Positions 26,764 to 36,484 of a stretch of DNA of 64,000 nt are shown in pieces. The notes beneath the pieces are model-generated. The model worked only from the letters and a program-made list of their open reading frames with translations. It was not told the DNA's origin and ran no database searches. Position numbers and translations under genes: made by a program. The stretch's first letter is position 1. Each line of letters begins with the position of its first letter. Source of the stretch: JAUXFK01 sp034189035 (GTDB lineage: Bacteria; Desulfobacterota; UBA8473); NCBI GenBank assembly GCA_034189035.1, contig JAXHVA010000004.1:1-64000 (forward strand). Direction: 5' to 3'.

Positions 26764-27612
26764 ATGACAAATCAGGTTAAGACTGTGTTTTTACTTGGAA
26801 CATTAACAGGGCTAATAATGCTTATAGGGAAGTTTTTTGGTGGAAATTCTGGTATGGTTGTAGCCTTTTTTTTTGCTACGCTTATGAATTTTAGCAGTTA
26901 CTGGTTTTCTGATAAGATTGTCTTAAAGATGTATAAAGCAAAAGAAGTAACTCCTCAACAGGCACCACATTTGTTTTCTATGGTAAGCAATCTCACTCAA
27001 AGTGCTGGACTACCAATGCCGCGCTTGTATATTATTGATTCCCAATCCCCCAATGCTTTTGCGACAGGAAGGAACCCTGAAAATTCGGCTGTTGCTGTTA
27101 CAGAAGGTCTTATGAGTATTTTAAACAGCGATGAGCTTGAAGGAGTATTAGCCCATGAATTGTCTCATATTAAAAATAGAGATATCCTGATTGGCTCTAT
27201 AGCTGCTACTTTAGCTGGAGTGATTATGATGTTGGCGACTATGGCACGCTTCGCAGCTATATTCGGCGGTTTTGGCGGCAATGATGACGATGACGACAGT
27301 GGTGGCTTTTTCGGGCTTATCGTTCTGGCTATTATTGCTCCTCTGGCTGCCACTATAATTCAATTCACAATTTCTCGGTCGCGAGAGTATCTAGCCGATG
27401 CAAGTGGTGCAAGAATCGCAGGGACTTCCACTGGATTGGCAAAGGCGCTAGAGAAACTCCACCATTCTTCGAAGAGAATCCCAGTAAAATCGAATCCTGC
27501 TACTGCCCATATGCTCATTGTCAATCCTTTATCTGGCAGGGCATTCCTCAATCTCTTTAGTACCCACCCACCGATTGAAGAAAGGGTGAAGAGACTTTTG
27601 AAAATGAGATAG
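26764..27612 (+). CDS. htpX: HtpX-type membrane zinc metalloprotease
   Basis: HtpX degrades misfolded membrane proteins. The 282-residue protein has two N-terminal membrane helices, the zinc motif LAHELSHIKNRD, two more helices, and the third ligand region SREYLADASGARI. A run of aspartates (about residues 178-182) sits in the loop before the last helices. It lies 16 bases before the clpA-like gene, consistent with a protein quality-control pair. Confidence 0.95.
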   Translation: MTNQVKTVFLLGTLTGLIMLIGKFFGGNSGMVVAFFFATLMNFSSYWFSDKIVLKMYKAKEVTPQQAPHLFSMVSNLTQSAGLPMPRLYIIDSQSPNAFATGRNPENSAVAVTEGLMSILNSDELEGVLAHELSHIKNRDILIGSIAATLAGVIMMLATMARFAAIFGGFGGNDDDDDSGGFFGLIVLAIIAPLAATIIQFTISRSREYLADASGARIAGTSTGLAKALEKLHHSSKRIPVKSNPATAHMLIVNPLSGRAFLNLFSTHPPIEERVKRLLKMR

Positions 27613-27628
27613 GAAAAGGTATCTTTTC

Positions 27629-29884
27629 ATGTTAGATTTTACCGAATATAAAGAGTACCTCTCTGATCGATCATTTCATATCCTGACCCTCGCCCTAGAG
27701 GAGACGAAAAAGAGGAAACAGGCGTATTTAGGCACTGAGCATATTTTATTAGCTTATATTCAGGTTGAGGAGACCTTTTTTAATGATTTAATGATTGAAT
27801 TACATCTTAATCCGAAAGATGTTATCAATTATCTGAATGAGCATATTGGTTTTTCTAAACAGTGTCTTGGCGCAGGATTACGTGTACCTACTGCTACAAA
27901 GACAGCTTTTAAGATTGCCTGGGGAGAGGCTCAGCGCTTTGGGAGGGATACAATAGAGCCCCTCGATATCTTTACAGCTATTTTTCGAGAGAACCAGAGT
28001 GTGCCTGTAAAGATATTTAAGAGTCTAGGGGTTGAGCCTGATGCTGTTTTGCGTTTAATTACGATGAAAGTGAGGAATTCTGTAATTAATAATAAAGAGA
28101 TCGAGAAGAGATTTGAACTCCCACCTCACATTAAATATTTTGGCGTAAATCTAAACAGGTTGGCCCGGTTAGGTAAACTGCCGCTAATTATTGGGAGAGA
28201 GGATGAATACAGACAGATAATAGAGATTATTTGTCATAGGGAAAGGGCAAACTCTGTTATGATTATTGGAGAGTCAGGAGTTGGTAAGACAGCGATTGTA
28301 GAAGGCCTCGCAATGAAACTGGAATTAGAACCTGAAACTGTACCCATCCGATTGAGAAACTATCAAATCATAAATCTGCAGATGAACACAATGGTTGCCG
28401 GTACAGTCTTCAGAGGGATGTTTGAAGACAGGATGGATAAGGTTATCAGAGAGCTCAAGAATCGTAAGAATCTGATACTGTTTATTGATGAGGCCCATAG
28501 TCTCATTGGTACGGGTTCAGCCATTGGGGTGCCAAGCGATGCTGCCAATATATTCAAGTCAGCCCTGGCCAGGGGGGAAATACAGATCATAGGGGCAACA
28601 ACAGCAGCAGAATATAAGACCTATATTCAAGAAGATGAAGCATTGGCCCGTCGTTTTCGTGTTGTGCATATTACTGAGGCTTCATTAAATGATACAAGGA
28701 AGATCCTCTATGGTATTCGTCCGAGATTAGAGAGGAATTACTCTGTTAAGATTGCTGATGAGGCTATTGAAACATCACTTGAGATGTCCAAAAGGTATAT
28801 ACGATCAGTGCGTATGCCGGACAAGCCTATTTCATGGATAAATACTGCATCGGTAAAGGTAGAGATTAACGATTCGAAGAGCATCGTCTCTAAAGAAGAG
28901 ATCATTGATGTAGTTTCTCAGGAAGCAAGAATTCCGCGTGACATGGTATCGCGGGACACAATAGAGAGGTTTAAAGACATTGAAACCGAACTCTCAAAGA
29001 GGGTTGTGGGGCAGAAAGATGCAATTTCATCTGTAGCCAGACATCTCAGGTTAAACAAAGGCCCTTTAAAAGAGAACTTTGATCGGCCGGATGGGGTTTT
29101 ACTCTTCTTAGGTCCTACTGGTGTAGGCAAGACTGAACTAGGGAAGGCTTTGAGTGAATTTCTTTTTGGGGATGATAAAAAGATGGTTCGTCTTGACATG
29201 TCGGAATACAAGGACTCAACCGTTTCAGTCGATAAACTCATAGGTATGCCGCGTGGGATTGTAGGTTCAGAGAGGGGTGGAGTATTATCGAATAAGGTGA
29301 GAGACAATCCATATACGGTTGTCCTATTGGATGAGATTGAGAAGGCAAATCATTATGTTCTCAATCTTTTTTTGCAGGTCTTTGATGAAGGATGGTTGAC
29401 TGATGGAAGGGGGAAGAGGGTATATTTCAGTGATACAGTGATTATTATGACTTCGAACCTTGGCTCAGATGAATTCAAACGTTTTACTAAGCCAATGGGG
29501 TTCCTAGATGATGGATATCGGTATGATACAATAAAGAAGACAATATTGAAGGAGGTAGAGAGCACATTTCCCCCAGAATTTATCAATCGCATTGATGATA
29601 TTGTTGTATTCTCTCCTCTTAGCAAAGAGGATGTAAAGAAGATAACCCTTATGTATATCGATAAGATAAAGGATATTTTGATCTCTCATAATAAGGGGGT
29701 AAAGGTGACGGATGAGGCATTGGATTACCTGGTGGATGTTGGATTCAGTCCCAAATACGGTGCACGGTTTTTAAAGAGGATCATAGATGAAAAGGTGAAG
29801 ATCCCCTTAACCCTTTATTGGAAAGATGGAGCAGAATTTCTGGTAGATATTAAAAATAGTGAGGTAGTGGTCGACTGTGTTTAA
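27629..29884 (+). CDS. clpA: ClpA/ClpC-like AAA+ unfoldase
   Basis: A 751-residue class I Clp ATPase with a Clp_N repeat domain (1-150), then two AAA+ modules with Walker A GESGVGKTAI and GPTGVGKTEL and Walker B LFIDEAH and LLDEIEK. No long middle domain lies between them, so ClpA fits better than ClpB. A candidate ClpP-docking tripeptide is MGF in KPMGFLDDG. At the end of the first AAA+ domain, where homologues read PDKAIDLLDEA, this one reads PDKPISWINTA, losing the acidic residues. That divergence is odd, but the catalytic motifs stay intact. clpP and clpS are not in the window. Confidence 0.85.
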   Translation: MLDFTEYKEYLSDRSFHILTLALEETKKRKQAYLGTEHILLAYIQVEETFFNDLMIELHLNPKDVINYLNEHIGFSKQCLGAGLRVPTATKTAFKIAWGEAQRFGRDTIEPLDIFTAIFRENQSVPVKIFKSLGVEPDAVLRLITMKVRNSVINNKEIEKRFELPPHIKYFGVNLNRLARLGKLPLIIGREDEYRQIIEIICHRERANSVMIIGESGVGKTAIVEGLAMKLELEPETVPIRLRNYQIINLQMNTMVAGTVFRGMFEDRMDKVIRELKNRKNLILFIDEAHSLIGTGSAIGVPSDAANIFKSALARGEIQIIGATTAAEYKTYIQEDEALARRFRVVHITEASLNDTRKILYGIRPRLERNYSVKIADEAIETSLEMSKRYIRSVRMPDKPISWINTASVKVEINDSKSIVSKEEIIDVVSQEARIPRDMVSRDTIERFKDIETELSKRVVGQKDAISSVARHLRLNKGPLKENFDRPDGVLLFLGPTGVGKTELGKALSEFLFGDDKKMVRLDMSEYKDSTVSVDKLIGMPRGIVGSERGGVLSNKVRDNPYTVVLLDEIEKANHYVLNLFLQVFDEGWLTDGRGKRVYFSDTVIIMTSNLGSDEFKRFTKPMGFLDDGYRYDTIKKTILKEVESTFPPEFINRIDDIVVFSPLSKEDVKKITLMYIDKIKDILISHNKGVKVTDEALDYLVDVGFSPKYGARFLKRIIDEKVKIPLTLYWKDGAEFLVDIKNSEVVVDCV

Positions 29885-29898
29885 AAAGGAGGACGTTT

Positions 29899-30327
29899 AT
29901 GACTGAAGAAAGCGAGGGAAGAGGATTCAAGGTTTCTGATAAAAGACATTTTACAATGAAAGAAACACAAGAAGAAGATAAGAAGGATGAAAAAGTATCA
30001 TTAAAGGGAGAACAAGAGGAAGAGCACAAGAAAGAAGAACGAAAGGCAGAGCCAAAAAAAGAAGAACAAATCCCATTGCCAGAGATAAATTTTTCTACCT
30101 TTATTTTTTCACTTAATTCGTCAGCCCTTTTTCATTTTGGCCATATACCAGACCCTGTAACCAATAAGACAGAAAGAAATCTTCCTATGGCAAAACAGGT
30201 CATAGATATCATTGGGATGTTGAAAGAGAAGACAAAAGGAAACCTATTGAAGGAAGAGGAAACATTGATCGACAATATACTGTACGATTTAAGAATGAGA
30301 TTTGTAGAGGAGACGAGAAAGTCGTAA
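29899..30327 (+). CDS. DUF1844 family protein
   Basis: The C-terminal 90 residues match DUF1844: NFSTFIFSLNSSALFHFGHIPDP, then NLPMAKQVIDIIGMLKEKTKGNL and the closing YDLRMRFVEE. Function unknown. The first 60 residues are a glutamate/lysine-rich, probably disordered stretch. The ATG follows AAGGAGG closely. It is co-directional with the clpA-like gene and ispE. Confidence 0.88.
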   Translation: MTEESEGRGFKVSDKRHFTMKETQEEDKKDEKVSLKGEQEEEHKKEERKAEPKKEEQIPLPEINFSTFIFSLNSSALFHFGHIPDPVTNKTERNLPMAKQVIDIIGMLKEKTKGNLLKEEETLIDNILYDLRMRFVEETRKS

Positions 30328-30404
30328 GCTAATATATCTTTAGCATTTGTGGCATTTTTATCTCCATTAATTGTGGGGCTACAGTAAACAATAAGGAAGG
30401 AAAT

Positions 30405-31262
30405 TTGGACGTTCTTAGGTTAGTTTCTCCAGCGAAAGTAAATCTGAGGCTTGATGTCTTATATAAAAGGGATGATGGATATCATGAAATAAGGACCATA
30501 CTGCAGCGGATTAGTCTTTGCGATGAAGTGGAAATCTCATTGAAAAAAGGAGGGATTGATATCTCATCTGAAGGCATAGAGTGCCCGCAATATACTGACA
30601 ATATAGCATACCATGCAGCCAAGATGATATTGGATAGACTCAAGGGAGATACAGGGGTTCGGATACTTATAAAGAAGAAGATTCCAATAGCCTCCGGTTT
30701 AGGTGGAGGGAGCAGCAATGCAGCAGCAACATTAATCGGTATGAATAGAATCCTGAAACTCGGATTGACAAAGAGAGAACTCATGGATATGGGTACACAA
30801 CTTGGGGCAGATGTCCCTTTTTTCATATGTCAAAAGCCTTCATTGGCCACGGGTATCGGTGATAGACTAAAGACGATTGTCCTTCCTTCCCCTATGTGGA
30901 TGGTATTGGTAAACCCAAAAATCAGAGTTTCAACCGCATGGGCTTATGAAAGTTTAAATATAGGGTTGACAAAGAAAAAAAATAATATTAGTATGCTTAC
31001 GCCTTTTATAGGCATTTCTGATGTTGTAGATTTTTTATATAATGATTTAGAGGCTGTGACAATAAAGAGATTCCCAGAGGTACAAAAGATAAAGGAAGAA
31101 CTGATTGACAAAGGGGCCGCAGGGGCGCTAATGTCAGGAAGTGGACCGACTGTATTTGGGATTTTTTTTCATAGGGAAATGGCTGAAAAGGCCTTTCATC
31201 GATTGAGTATTGCATGTCCTGATTACAGTGTTTTTTTAACTTCTAACTTCGGCAATAATTAA
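30405..31262 (+). CDS. ispE: 4-diphosphocytidyl-2-C-methyl-D-erythritol kinase
   Basis: IspE phosphorylates CDP-methylerythritol in the MEP route to isoprenoids. The 285-residue GHMP kinase has SPAKVNLRLDVL (catalytic lysine region), the glycine-rich PIASGLGGGSSNAAATL loop, GADVPFF with the catalytic aspartate, and GAAGALMSGSGPTVFG. The TTG start is preceded by AAGGAAG-type sequence. It begins the conserved run ispE-spoVG-tRNA-Gln-prs-rplY-pth. Confidence 0.97.
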   Translation: MDVLRLVSPAKVNLRLDVLYKRDDGYHEIRTILQRISLCDEVEISLKKGGIDISSEGIECPQYTDNIAYHAAKMILDRLKGDTGVRILIKKKIPIASGLGGGSSNAAATLIGMNRILKLGLTKRELMDMGTQLGADVPFFICQKPSLATGIGDRLKTIVLPSPMWMVLVNPKIRVSTAWAYESLNIGLTKKKNNISMLTPFIGISDVVDFLYNDLEAVTIKRFPEVQKIKEELIDKGAAGALMSGSGPTVFGIFFHREMAEKAFHRLSIACPDYSVFLTSNFGNN

Positions 31263-31276
31263 TTAAGGAGGATTAA

Positions 31277-31552
31277 ATGGAAGTAACAGAAGTTAGGGTA
31301 TTTCCTGTGGATGAAGAAAAACTAAAGGCCTATGTAACGATTACTTTTGACGATTGCTTTGTAGTTCGGGATCTAAAGGTAATTAAAGGGAACAACGGTT
31401 TATTTGTAGCAATGCCTAGCAAGAAAAGGAGGGATGGGACCTTTAGAGATACAGCTCATCCTTTGGATAATAGAACCAGGGAGACTATTGAATCAAAGGT
31501 TTTAGAGGAGTATAGAAGAGAGTTAGAAAAGGGCAATACAATATTAACTTAA
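31277..31552 (+). CDS. spoVG: SpoVG family RNA/DNA-binding regulator
   Basis: The 91-residue protein begins with the family block MEVTEVRVFPVDEEKLKAY and has AMPSKKRRDGTFRDTAHPL. SpoVG proteins bind nucleic acid and tune gene expression; in non-sporulating bacteria the role is regulatory. AAGGAGG lies five bases upstream of the ATG. It sits between ispE and tRNA-Gln, as is common in Desulfobacterota. Confidence 0.95.
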   Translation: MEVTEVRVFPVDEEKLKAYVTITFDDCFVVRDLKVIKGNNGLFVAMPSKKRRDGTFRDTAHPLDNRTRETIESKVLEEYRRELEKGNTILT

Positions 31553-31648
31553 GCTAGAAAGCCTTACTCTTAGCCTGGAAAACATATTTGTACATCTGGG
31601 TAAAATTACCGCTTTGCGGAAAAGATGTGGGAGATTAAGTATATTATT

Positions 31649-31720
31649 TGGGGCGTCGACAAGTGGCAAGTCACAGGATTTTGGTTCCTGCATTCGGAGG
31701 TTCGAATCCTCCCGCCCCAG
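31649..31720 (+). tRNA. tRNA-Gln (UUG)
   Basis: A complete 72-base cloverleaf: acceptor TGGGGCG pairs with CGCCCCA, the anticodon arm is CAGGA-TTTTGGT-TCCTG with anticodon TTG, and the T arm is CGGAGGTTCGAATCCTCCC-like. The discriminator is G. CCA is not encoded and must be added. It lies just ahead of prs, the usual place in related genomes. Confidence 0.95.
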
Positions 31721-31822
31721 TAGGTTTAAATACCAATAACCCCCAAGCTTCGTTTCCTCTCAACTTATGAATCCCTGTCTATATTTTAATCCTTATTATA
31801 TAATGAAGAGGGGAATATTGTT

Positions 31823-32764
31823 ATGCTGAGTAACTTAAAGCTATTCTGTGGAAATTCGAATGTTGAATTGGCAAAAAAGGTATGCCAATATCTTGAGATT
31901 CCTTTGGGTAGTGCGAAACTAAGAGCTTTTAGTGATGAGGAGATATCTGTAGAGATAGGTGAGAATGTTCGTGGCATGGATGTCTTTATCGTTCAATCTA
32001 CATGCACACCAGGCAATACAAACCTTATGGAACTCCTGATTATGATCGATGCCCTTAAGCGGGCTTCGGCTGGAAGAATAACCGCTGTTATGCCATACTA
32101 TGGTTATGCACGACAGGATAGAAAGGTAGCGCCGAGGACCCCTATTACAGCGAAGTTAGTGGCCGACCTCATTTCTACAGCCGGGGTTGATAGGATTCTT
32201 ACTATGGATCTCCATGCAGGTCAAATCCAGGGTTTCTTTAATGTGCCTGTTGATAATCTCTTTGCTACACCAGTAATATTAAAGTATATCAGAGAAAAGC
32301 TTAAAAATAACTTGACTGTAGTCTCTCCTGATGCCGGAGGGGTAGAGAGGGCCGCGGCATTTGCAAAGAGGTTGGATTCATCCCTTGCTATCATAGATAA
32401 ACGAAGGATAGACATCAATGTGGCTAAGGCCATGAATATTATTGGTGAAGTTGGAGGCAAGGTTACAGTGCTTTTAGATGACATGGTAGATACTGCGGGC
32501 ACTCTTACACAAGCCGCTGATGCCTTGTTAGAAAAGGGAGCGGTTACAGTTTATGCCTGTTGCACCCATCCTGTTCTTTCTGGTCAAGCTGTGACCAGGA
32601 TCCAGGACTCCTCTTTAAAAGAGCTGGTTGTAACGGATACGATCCCATTAAAAGGAGAGGGGAAGTTGTGTAAAAAGATAAAGGTACTGTCTGTTGCAGA
32701 ACTTATAGGTGAAGCAATACGAAGTATCCATGAAGAGAGTTCAGTAAGCAGATTGTTCGTATGA
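31823..32764 (+). CDS. prs: Ribose-phosphate pyrophosphokinase
   Basis: Prs makes PRPP from ribose 5-phosphate and ATP, feeding purines, pyrimidines, histidine and the PncB reaction seen earlier in this window. The 313-residue protein has PYYGYARQDRK, TMDLHAGQIQGFFNVPVDNL and the PRPP loop LLDDMVDTAGTL. Length and motifs are those of class I enzymes. rplY follows at about 50 bases. Confidence 0.98.
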   Translation: MLSNLKLFCGNSNVELAKKVCQYLEIPLGSAKLRAFSDEEISVEIGENVRGMDVFIVQSTCTPGNTNLMELLIMIDALKRASAGRITAVMPYYGYARQDRKVAPRTPITAKLVADLISTAGVDRILTMDLHAGQIQGFFNVPVDNLFATPVILKYIREKLKNNLTVVSPDAGGVERAAAFAKRLDSSLAIIDKRRIDINVAKAMNIIGEVGGKVTVLLDDMVDTAGTLTQAADALLEKGAVTVYACCTHPVLSGQAVTRIQDSSLKELVVTDTIPLKGEGKLCKKIKVLSVAELIGEAIRSIHEESSVSRLFV

Positions 32765-32815
32765 GTCTGTGATACTTCAATTAATTAATTAGAGGGTATA
32801 TGAGGAGAAAGAGTA

Positions 32816-33469
32816 GTGAAACAGATCGTTTTAGATGCAAGATCACGTAATGACTATGGGAAATCTGCAAATAGAAAGCTACGAAACGCTGGATTGATAC
32901 CCGCTGTTCTTTATGGCCGAAAGAAAGAACCGGTTGGCCTTAGTTTGTATTCCAGCCAATTAAAAAAGATTCTGGATGAAGGGGCAAGGGAGGGTACTTT
33001 AGTTGAACTTACAATTACTACGGATAAAGGTTCTCAAAAGAGAAAGGTTATTTTAAAAGAGCTCAAGGTTCATCCTGTGAATAGTAGTTACCTTCATGTA
33101 GATCTTTATGAGGTAGATGTAAGTGAAAAGATTGTAGTGCCTGTCTCTATCAAAATCGTTGGAAAGGCGAAAGGCGAGGAAGATGGGGGCGTTTTAACGC
33201 AGGTCAAAAGAGAGATTGAGGTGAAGTGTCTCCCATCAAATATCCCTGAGTATATTGAGGTTGATGTCAGCGACTTGGAGATTGGCAAGTCGATTCATGT
33301 CGAGAATATTATACTGCAAGAGGATATAGAGCTCATAGAGAGTTTAGACACTACGTTGGTAAATGTGTCATCACCTGCAGTTACAAAAGAAGAATTATCT
33401 GTTGAAGAAGATGAAGAAGGAGTAGCTGAGGGTACTGATGAAAAGCCCCGGGATGAGGGAAAAGACTGA
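32816..33469 (+). CDS. rplY: Large ribosomal subunit protein bL25 (Ctc/TL5 type)
   Basis: bL25 binds 5S rRNA. This 217-residue form has the 5S-binding N-terminal domain (SRNDYGKSANRKLRNAGLIPAVLYG, beyond residue 8) and the extra C-terminal TL5 beta domain, followed by an acidic tail EEDEEGVAEG. The GTG start is preceded by GAGGAGAAAG. pth follows at 35 bases, the usual order. Confidence 0.95.
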   Translation: MKQIVLDARSRNDYGKSANRKLRNAGLIPAVLYGRKKEPVGLSLYSSQLKKILDEGAREGTLVELTITTDKGSQKRKVILKELKVHPVNSSYLHVDLYEVDVSEKIVVPVSIKIVGKAKGEEDGGVLTQVKREIEVKCLPSNIPEYIEVDVSDLEIGKSIHVENIILQEDIELIESLDTTLVNVSSPAVTKEELSVEEDEEGVAEGTDEKPRDEGKD

Positions 33470-33504
33470 ATGCGTTTTGAATAAGATTAATTAAGGTACT
33501 ATAA

Positions 33505-34098
33505 GTGGAGTTGGTAGTTGGGCTTGGAAATCATGGAGAGTACTATAGACGGACCAGACATAATATTGGCTTTCTTGTAGTTGAAAGGTTGGCAAAAGAA
33601 AATAAAATAGAATTTTCTCAAGAAAGGTTCCATTCAAAAATCGGTAAAGGGACAATAGTTGATAAAAGGGTAATTTTAGCCAAGCCTTTGACCTATATGA
33701 ATCTCAGTGGTAAGGCAGTAAAGAAATTGATCATCCACTATGAGATAGACCCTAAATTTTTAATCGTTGTCCATGATGACCTGGATATGGAATTTGGGAA
33801 AATAAAAATAAAAGAGAAAGGAGGGCATGCTGGGCATAATGGCATTCGATCAATCATTGATACCATAGGAACAAAGGGCTTTTTAAGATTAAAGGTAGGA
33901 ATTGGTCGGCCAGACAGAAACCGGGGAGTTAAGGATTATGTTCTTAGTTCTTTTGATATAAAGCAGCAAGGATTTCTCCCCGACGTAATCGATGTAGCAG
34001 CAAAGGCTGCAATTTCTGTTATCACAGACGGAGTGAAGGCAGCAATGAATGAGTTTAACAGAAAGAGTTTTAAAGATGTGGGAAATGGTTTTTGTTAA
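33505..34098 (+). CDS. pth: Peptidyl-tRNA hydrolase
   Basis: Pth frees tRNA from abortive peptidyl-tRNA. Starting at GTG 33505 the 197 residues include GLGNHGEYYRRTRHNIGF with the catalytic histidine in RHNIG, KPLTYMNLSGKAV, HDDLDMEFGKIKIK and GGHAGHNGIRSI. Length is normal. Its stop is shortly before a copy of the short motif GGGCAACAGCC (34114-34124). Confidence 0.97.
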   Translation: MELVVGLGNHGEYYRRTRHNIGFLVVERLAKENKIEFSQERFHSKIGKGTIVDKRVILAKPLTYMNLSGKAVKKLIIHYEIDPKFLIVVHDDLDMEFGKIKIKEKGGHAGHNGIRSIIDTIGTKGFLRLKVGIGRPDRNRGVKDYVLSSFDIKQQGFLPDVIDVAAKAAISVITDGVKAAMNEFNRKSFKDVGNGFC

Positions 34099-34284
34099 AC
34101 AGAAGAGGGATTAGGGCAACAGCCTGTTCATAGTAGAAACCCTCAGGGGTAAGGTTGATCGTCTATGTATAAGAAAAGTGAGGATCTTGCCTTATAAAAA
34201 GAAACCATTTATGAGGAAACTGTTTCAATAGGAAGATGAGGTGGAGCGGTTTTTATTTAAATTGAAAAGGAGGATGTAAGAAGA

Positions 34285-36366
34285 ATGTTAAATGAAGGGC
34301 TGATGTATTTGGTCCCTGTTTTTGGTATTATCGCTTTGATCTTTGCCTTTTATAAGGCCCTTTGGGTAAATAGGCAAGAACCAGGGACAAAGAAGATGGT
34401 GGAGATTTCCGGACATGTAAGAGAAGGGGCAATGGCCTTCCTCATGCGGGAGTATAAGGTTTTAATCGTTTTTGTTATTTGTGTGGCTGTTCTATTGGGT
34501 CTGGCGAATGCAAAGGAATCACCGGAAGTATATCGAAATCCATTGATAGCTCTTTCCTTTGTTGTTGGGGCACTTTGTTCAGGACTTTCCGGTTTTTTTG
34601 GAATGAGAGTGGCTACAGCGGCCAATTCTCGAACTACAAATGCAGCAAGAACGAGCCTGAATAATGCCTTGATTGTGGCCTTTTCCGGTGGAACGGTTAT
34701 GGGCATGTGTGTTGTAGGGCTCGGAATTTTAGGACTCGGCTCCCTTTTGATTCTTTATAAAGGTTTAGGAGTTATTGGATCTAGCCATGCAGATCTCCCA
34801 AATGTAATTACAGTTATTACAGGGTTTTCTTTGGGCGCTTCTTCTATTGCTCTGTTTGCAAGGGTAGGCGGTGGTATTTTCACCAAAGCTGCTGATGTCG
34901 GAGCGGATCTCGTTGGCAAAGTGGAGGCAGGGATCCCTGAAGATGATCCCCGTAATCCTGCGACGATTGCTGATAATGTAGGAGATAATGTAGGAGATGT
35001 AGCCGGGATGGGTGCCGATCTTTTCGAATCTTATGTGGGCTCAATAGTCGGTGCAATGGTACTTGGAGCTACAGCAATCGGATTCACGAATTGTGGTTTT
35101 AATATGGTGATACTTCCTTTGATGTTGGCAGGTGCCGGTATAATTGTTTCCATTCTTGGAACCTTCTTTGTCCGCGTGAAGGAAGGTGGAAGCCCTCAAG
35201 CCGCATTAAACATCGGAACATTTGGGGCGGGTATATTCATGGTGATCGTAACCTATTTCATTTGTCGCTACTTTGTACCCCAGGAGGTTGAAATGGCCGG
35301 TGCGGTTGGTGTCTCTGCAATGGATCTCTTCTATGCTACTATTGGAGGTCTTGCTGCAGGGATTGCCGTAGGGCTTACTACTGAATATTACACATCTAAA
35401 GAGAGAACACCTGTCCATACAATCGCCAATGATTCTCAGACAGGTCCTGCAACAAACATCATTGCGGGCCTTGCAGTGGGTATGCGTTCTACAGTCCTAC
35501 CTGTGATCTGGATATGTCTTGCGATCATTATCGCATATAAATTTGCAGGGCTCTACGGTATAGCCATTGCAGCATTGGGTATGCTCTCCACTACAGGTAT
35601 ACAGTTAGCAGTCGATGCATATGGCCCTATCGCAGACAATGCAGGCGGGTTGGCCGAGATGGCCGGGCTTCCCCCTGAGGTGAGAGAACGTACGGACAAC
35701 CTGGATGCCGTGGGTAACACCACTGCTGCTATAGGCAAAGGATTTGCTATCGGCTCAGCAGCTTTGACGGCCCTGGCTCTTTTTGCTGCATATCGGACAC
35801 AGGCCGGTGTTGAATCGTTGGATTTAACTGACCCCAAGATAATGGTTGGTTTATTTATTGGCGCCACCTTACCGTTTGTGTTTTCATCTATGGCAATCAA
35901 GGCAGTTGGCCAGGCAGCCAATGCCATGATTGAAGAGGTGAGACGGCAATTTAGAGAGATAAAGGGGCTATTAGAAGGGAAGGCAAAGGCCGAATATGCC
36001 AAGTGTGTGGATATTTCCACTGCTGCTGCGATTAAACGGATGATGGTCCCGAGTCTTATGGCGATCATTGTTCCAGTGGGTTTTGGTTTTGTAGATAAAT
36101 ATGCTTTGGGTGGACTTTTGGCTGGCGTGACTGTATCAGGGGTATGTATGGCCATTTTTCAGGCCAATGCCGGTGGAGCATGGGATAATGCCAAGAAATA
36201 TATTGAAGAAGGAAATCTCGGCGGAAAAGGATCCGAGACTCATAAAGCAGCAGTTATAGGTGATACTGTGGGTGACCCTTTAAAAGATACAAGCGGTCCT
36301 TCCCTCAACATCCTGATTAAGCTTATGTCTGTTGTTGCCCTGGTTATTGCTCCATTAATTGCTTAG
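34285..36366 (+). CDS. hppA: Membrane-bound cation-pumping pyrophosphatase, K+-dependent type
   Basis: HppA couples pyrophosphate hydrolysis to ion pumping across the membrane. The 693-residue protein has about 16 hydrophobic helices and the substrate motifs DVGADLVGKVE, DNVGDNVGD and GDTVGDPLKDTSGPS. At the site that separates subfamilies it reads GNTTAAIGKG, with Ala where K+-independent pumps have Lys, so it belongs to the K+-dependent group. Whether it moves H+ or Na+ is not clear from what I can align by eye. AGGAGG precedes the ATG by about ten bases. A terminator follows. Confidence 0.96.
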   Translation: MLNEGLMYLVPVFGIIALIFAFYKALWVNRQEPGTKKMVEISGHVREGAMAFLMREYKVLIVFVICVAVLLGLANAKESPEVYRNPLIALSFVVGALCSGLSGFFGMRVATAANSRTTNAARTSLNNALIVAFSGGTVMGMCVVGLGILGLGSLLILYKGLGVIGSSHADLPNVITVITGFSLGASSIALFARVGGGIFTKAADVGADLVGKVEAGIPEDDPRNPATIADNVGDNVGDVAGMGADLFESYVGSIVGAMVLGATAIGFTNCGFNMVILPLMLAGAGIIVSILGTFFVRVKEGGSPQAALNIGTFGAGIFMVIVTYFICRYFVPQEVEMAGAVGVSAMDLFYATIGGLAAGIAVGLTTEYYTSKERTPVHTIANDSQTGPATNIIAGLAVGMRSTVLPVIWICLAIIIAYKFAGLYGIAIAALGMLSTTGIQLAVDAYGPIADNAGGLAEMAGLPPEVRERTDNLDAVGNTTAAIGKGFAIGSAALTALALFAAYRTQAGVESLDLTDPKIMVGLFIGATLPFVFSSMAIKAVGQAANAMIEEVRRQFREIKGLLEGKAKAEYAKCVDISTAAAIKRMMVPSLMAIIVPVGFGFVDKYALGGLLAGVTVSGVCMAIFQANAGGAWDNAKKYIEEGNLGGKGSETHKAAVIGDTVGDPLKDTSGPSLNILIKLMSVVALVIAPLIA

Positions 36367-36410
36367 AAAGGGCTGAAGTTCGTTCGTAAAGGATATCTTT
36401 TTATGATGTA

Positions 36411-36455
36411 AAAGAGCCCAGGTTGCCTATTTGTAAAGGAAGCCCGGGCTTTTTT
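36411..36455 (+). terminator. Rho-independent terminator after hppA
   Basis: AGCCC (36415-36419) pairs with GGGCT (36446-36450), the stem continues with G-C and T-A pairs past one mismatch, and a run of T follows directly. It ends the hppA transcript 45 bases after the stop codon. Confidence 0.8.
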
Positions 36456-36484
36456 AATGCATAACCTTTGGACTATGGGGGGAG

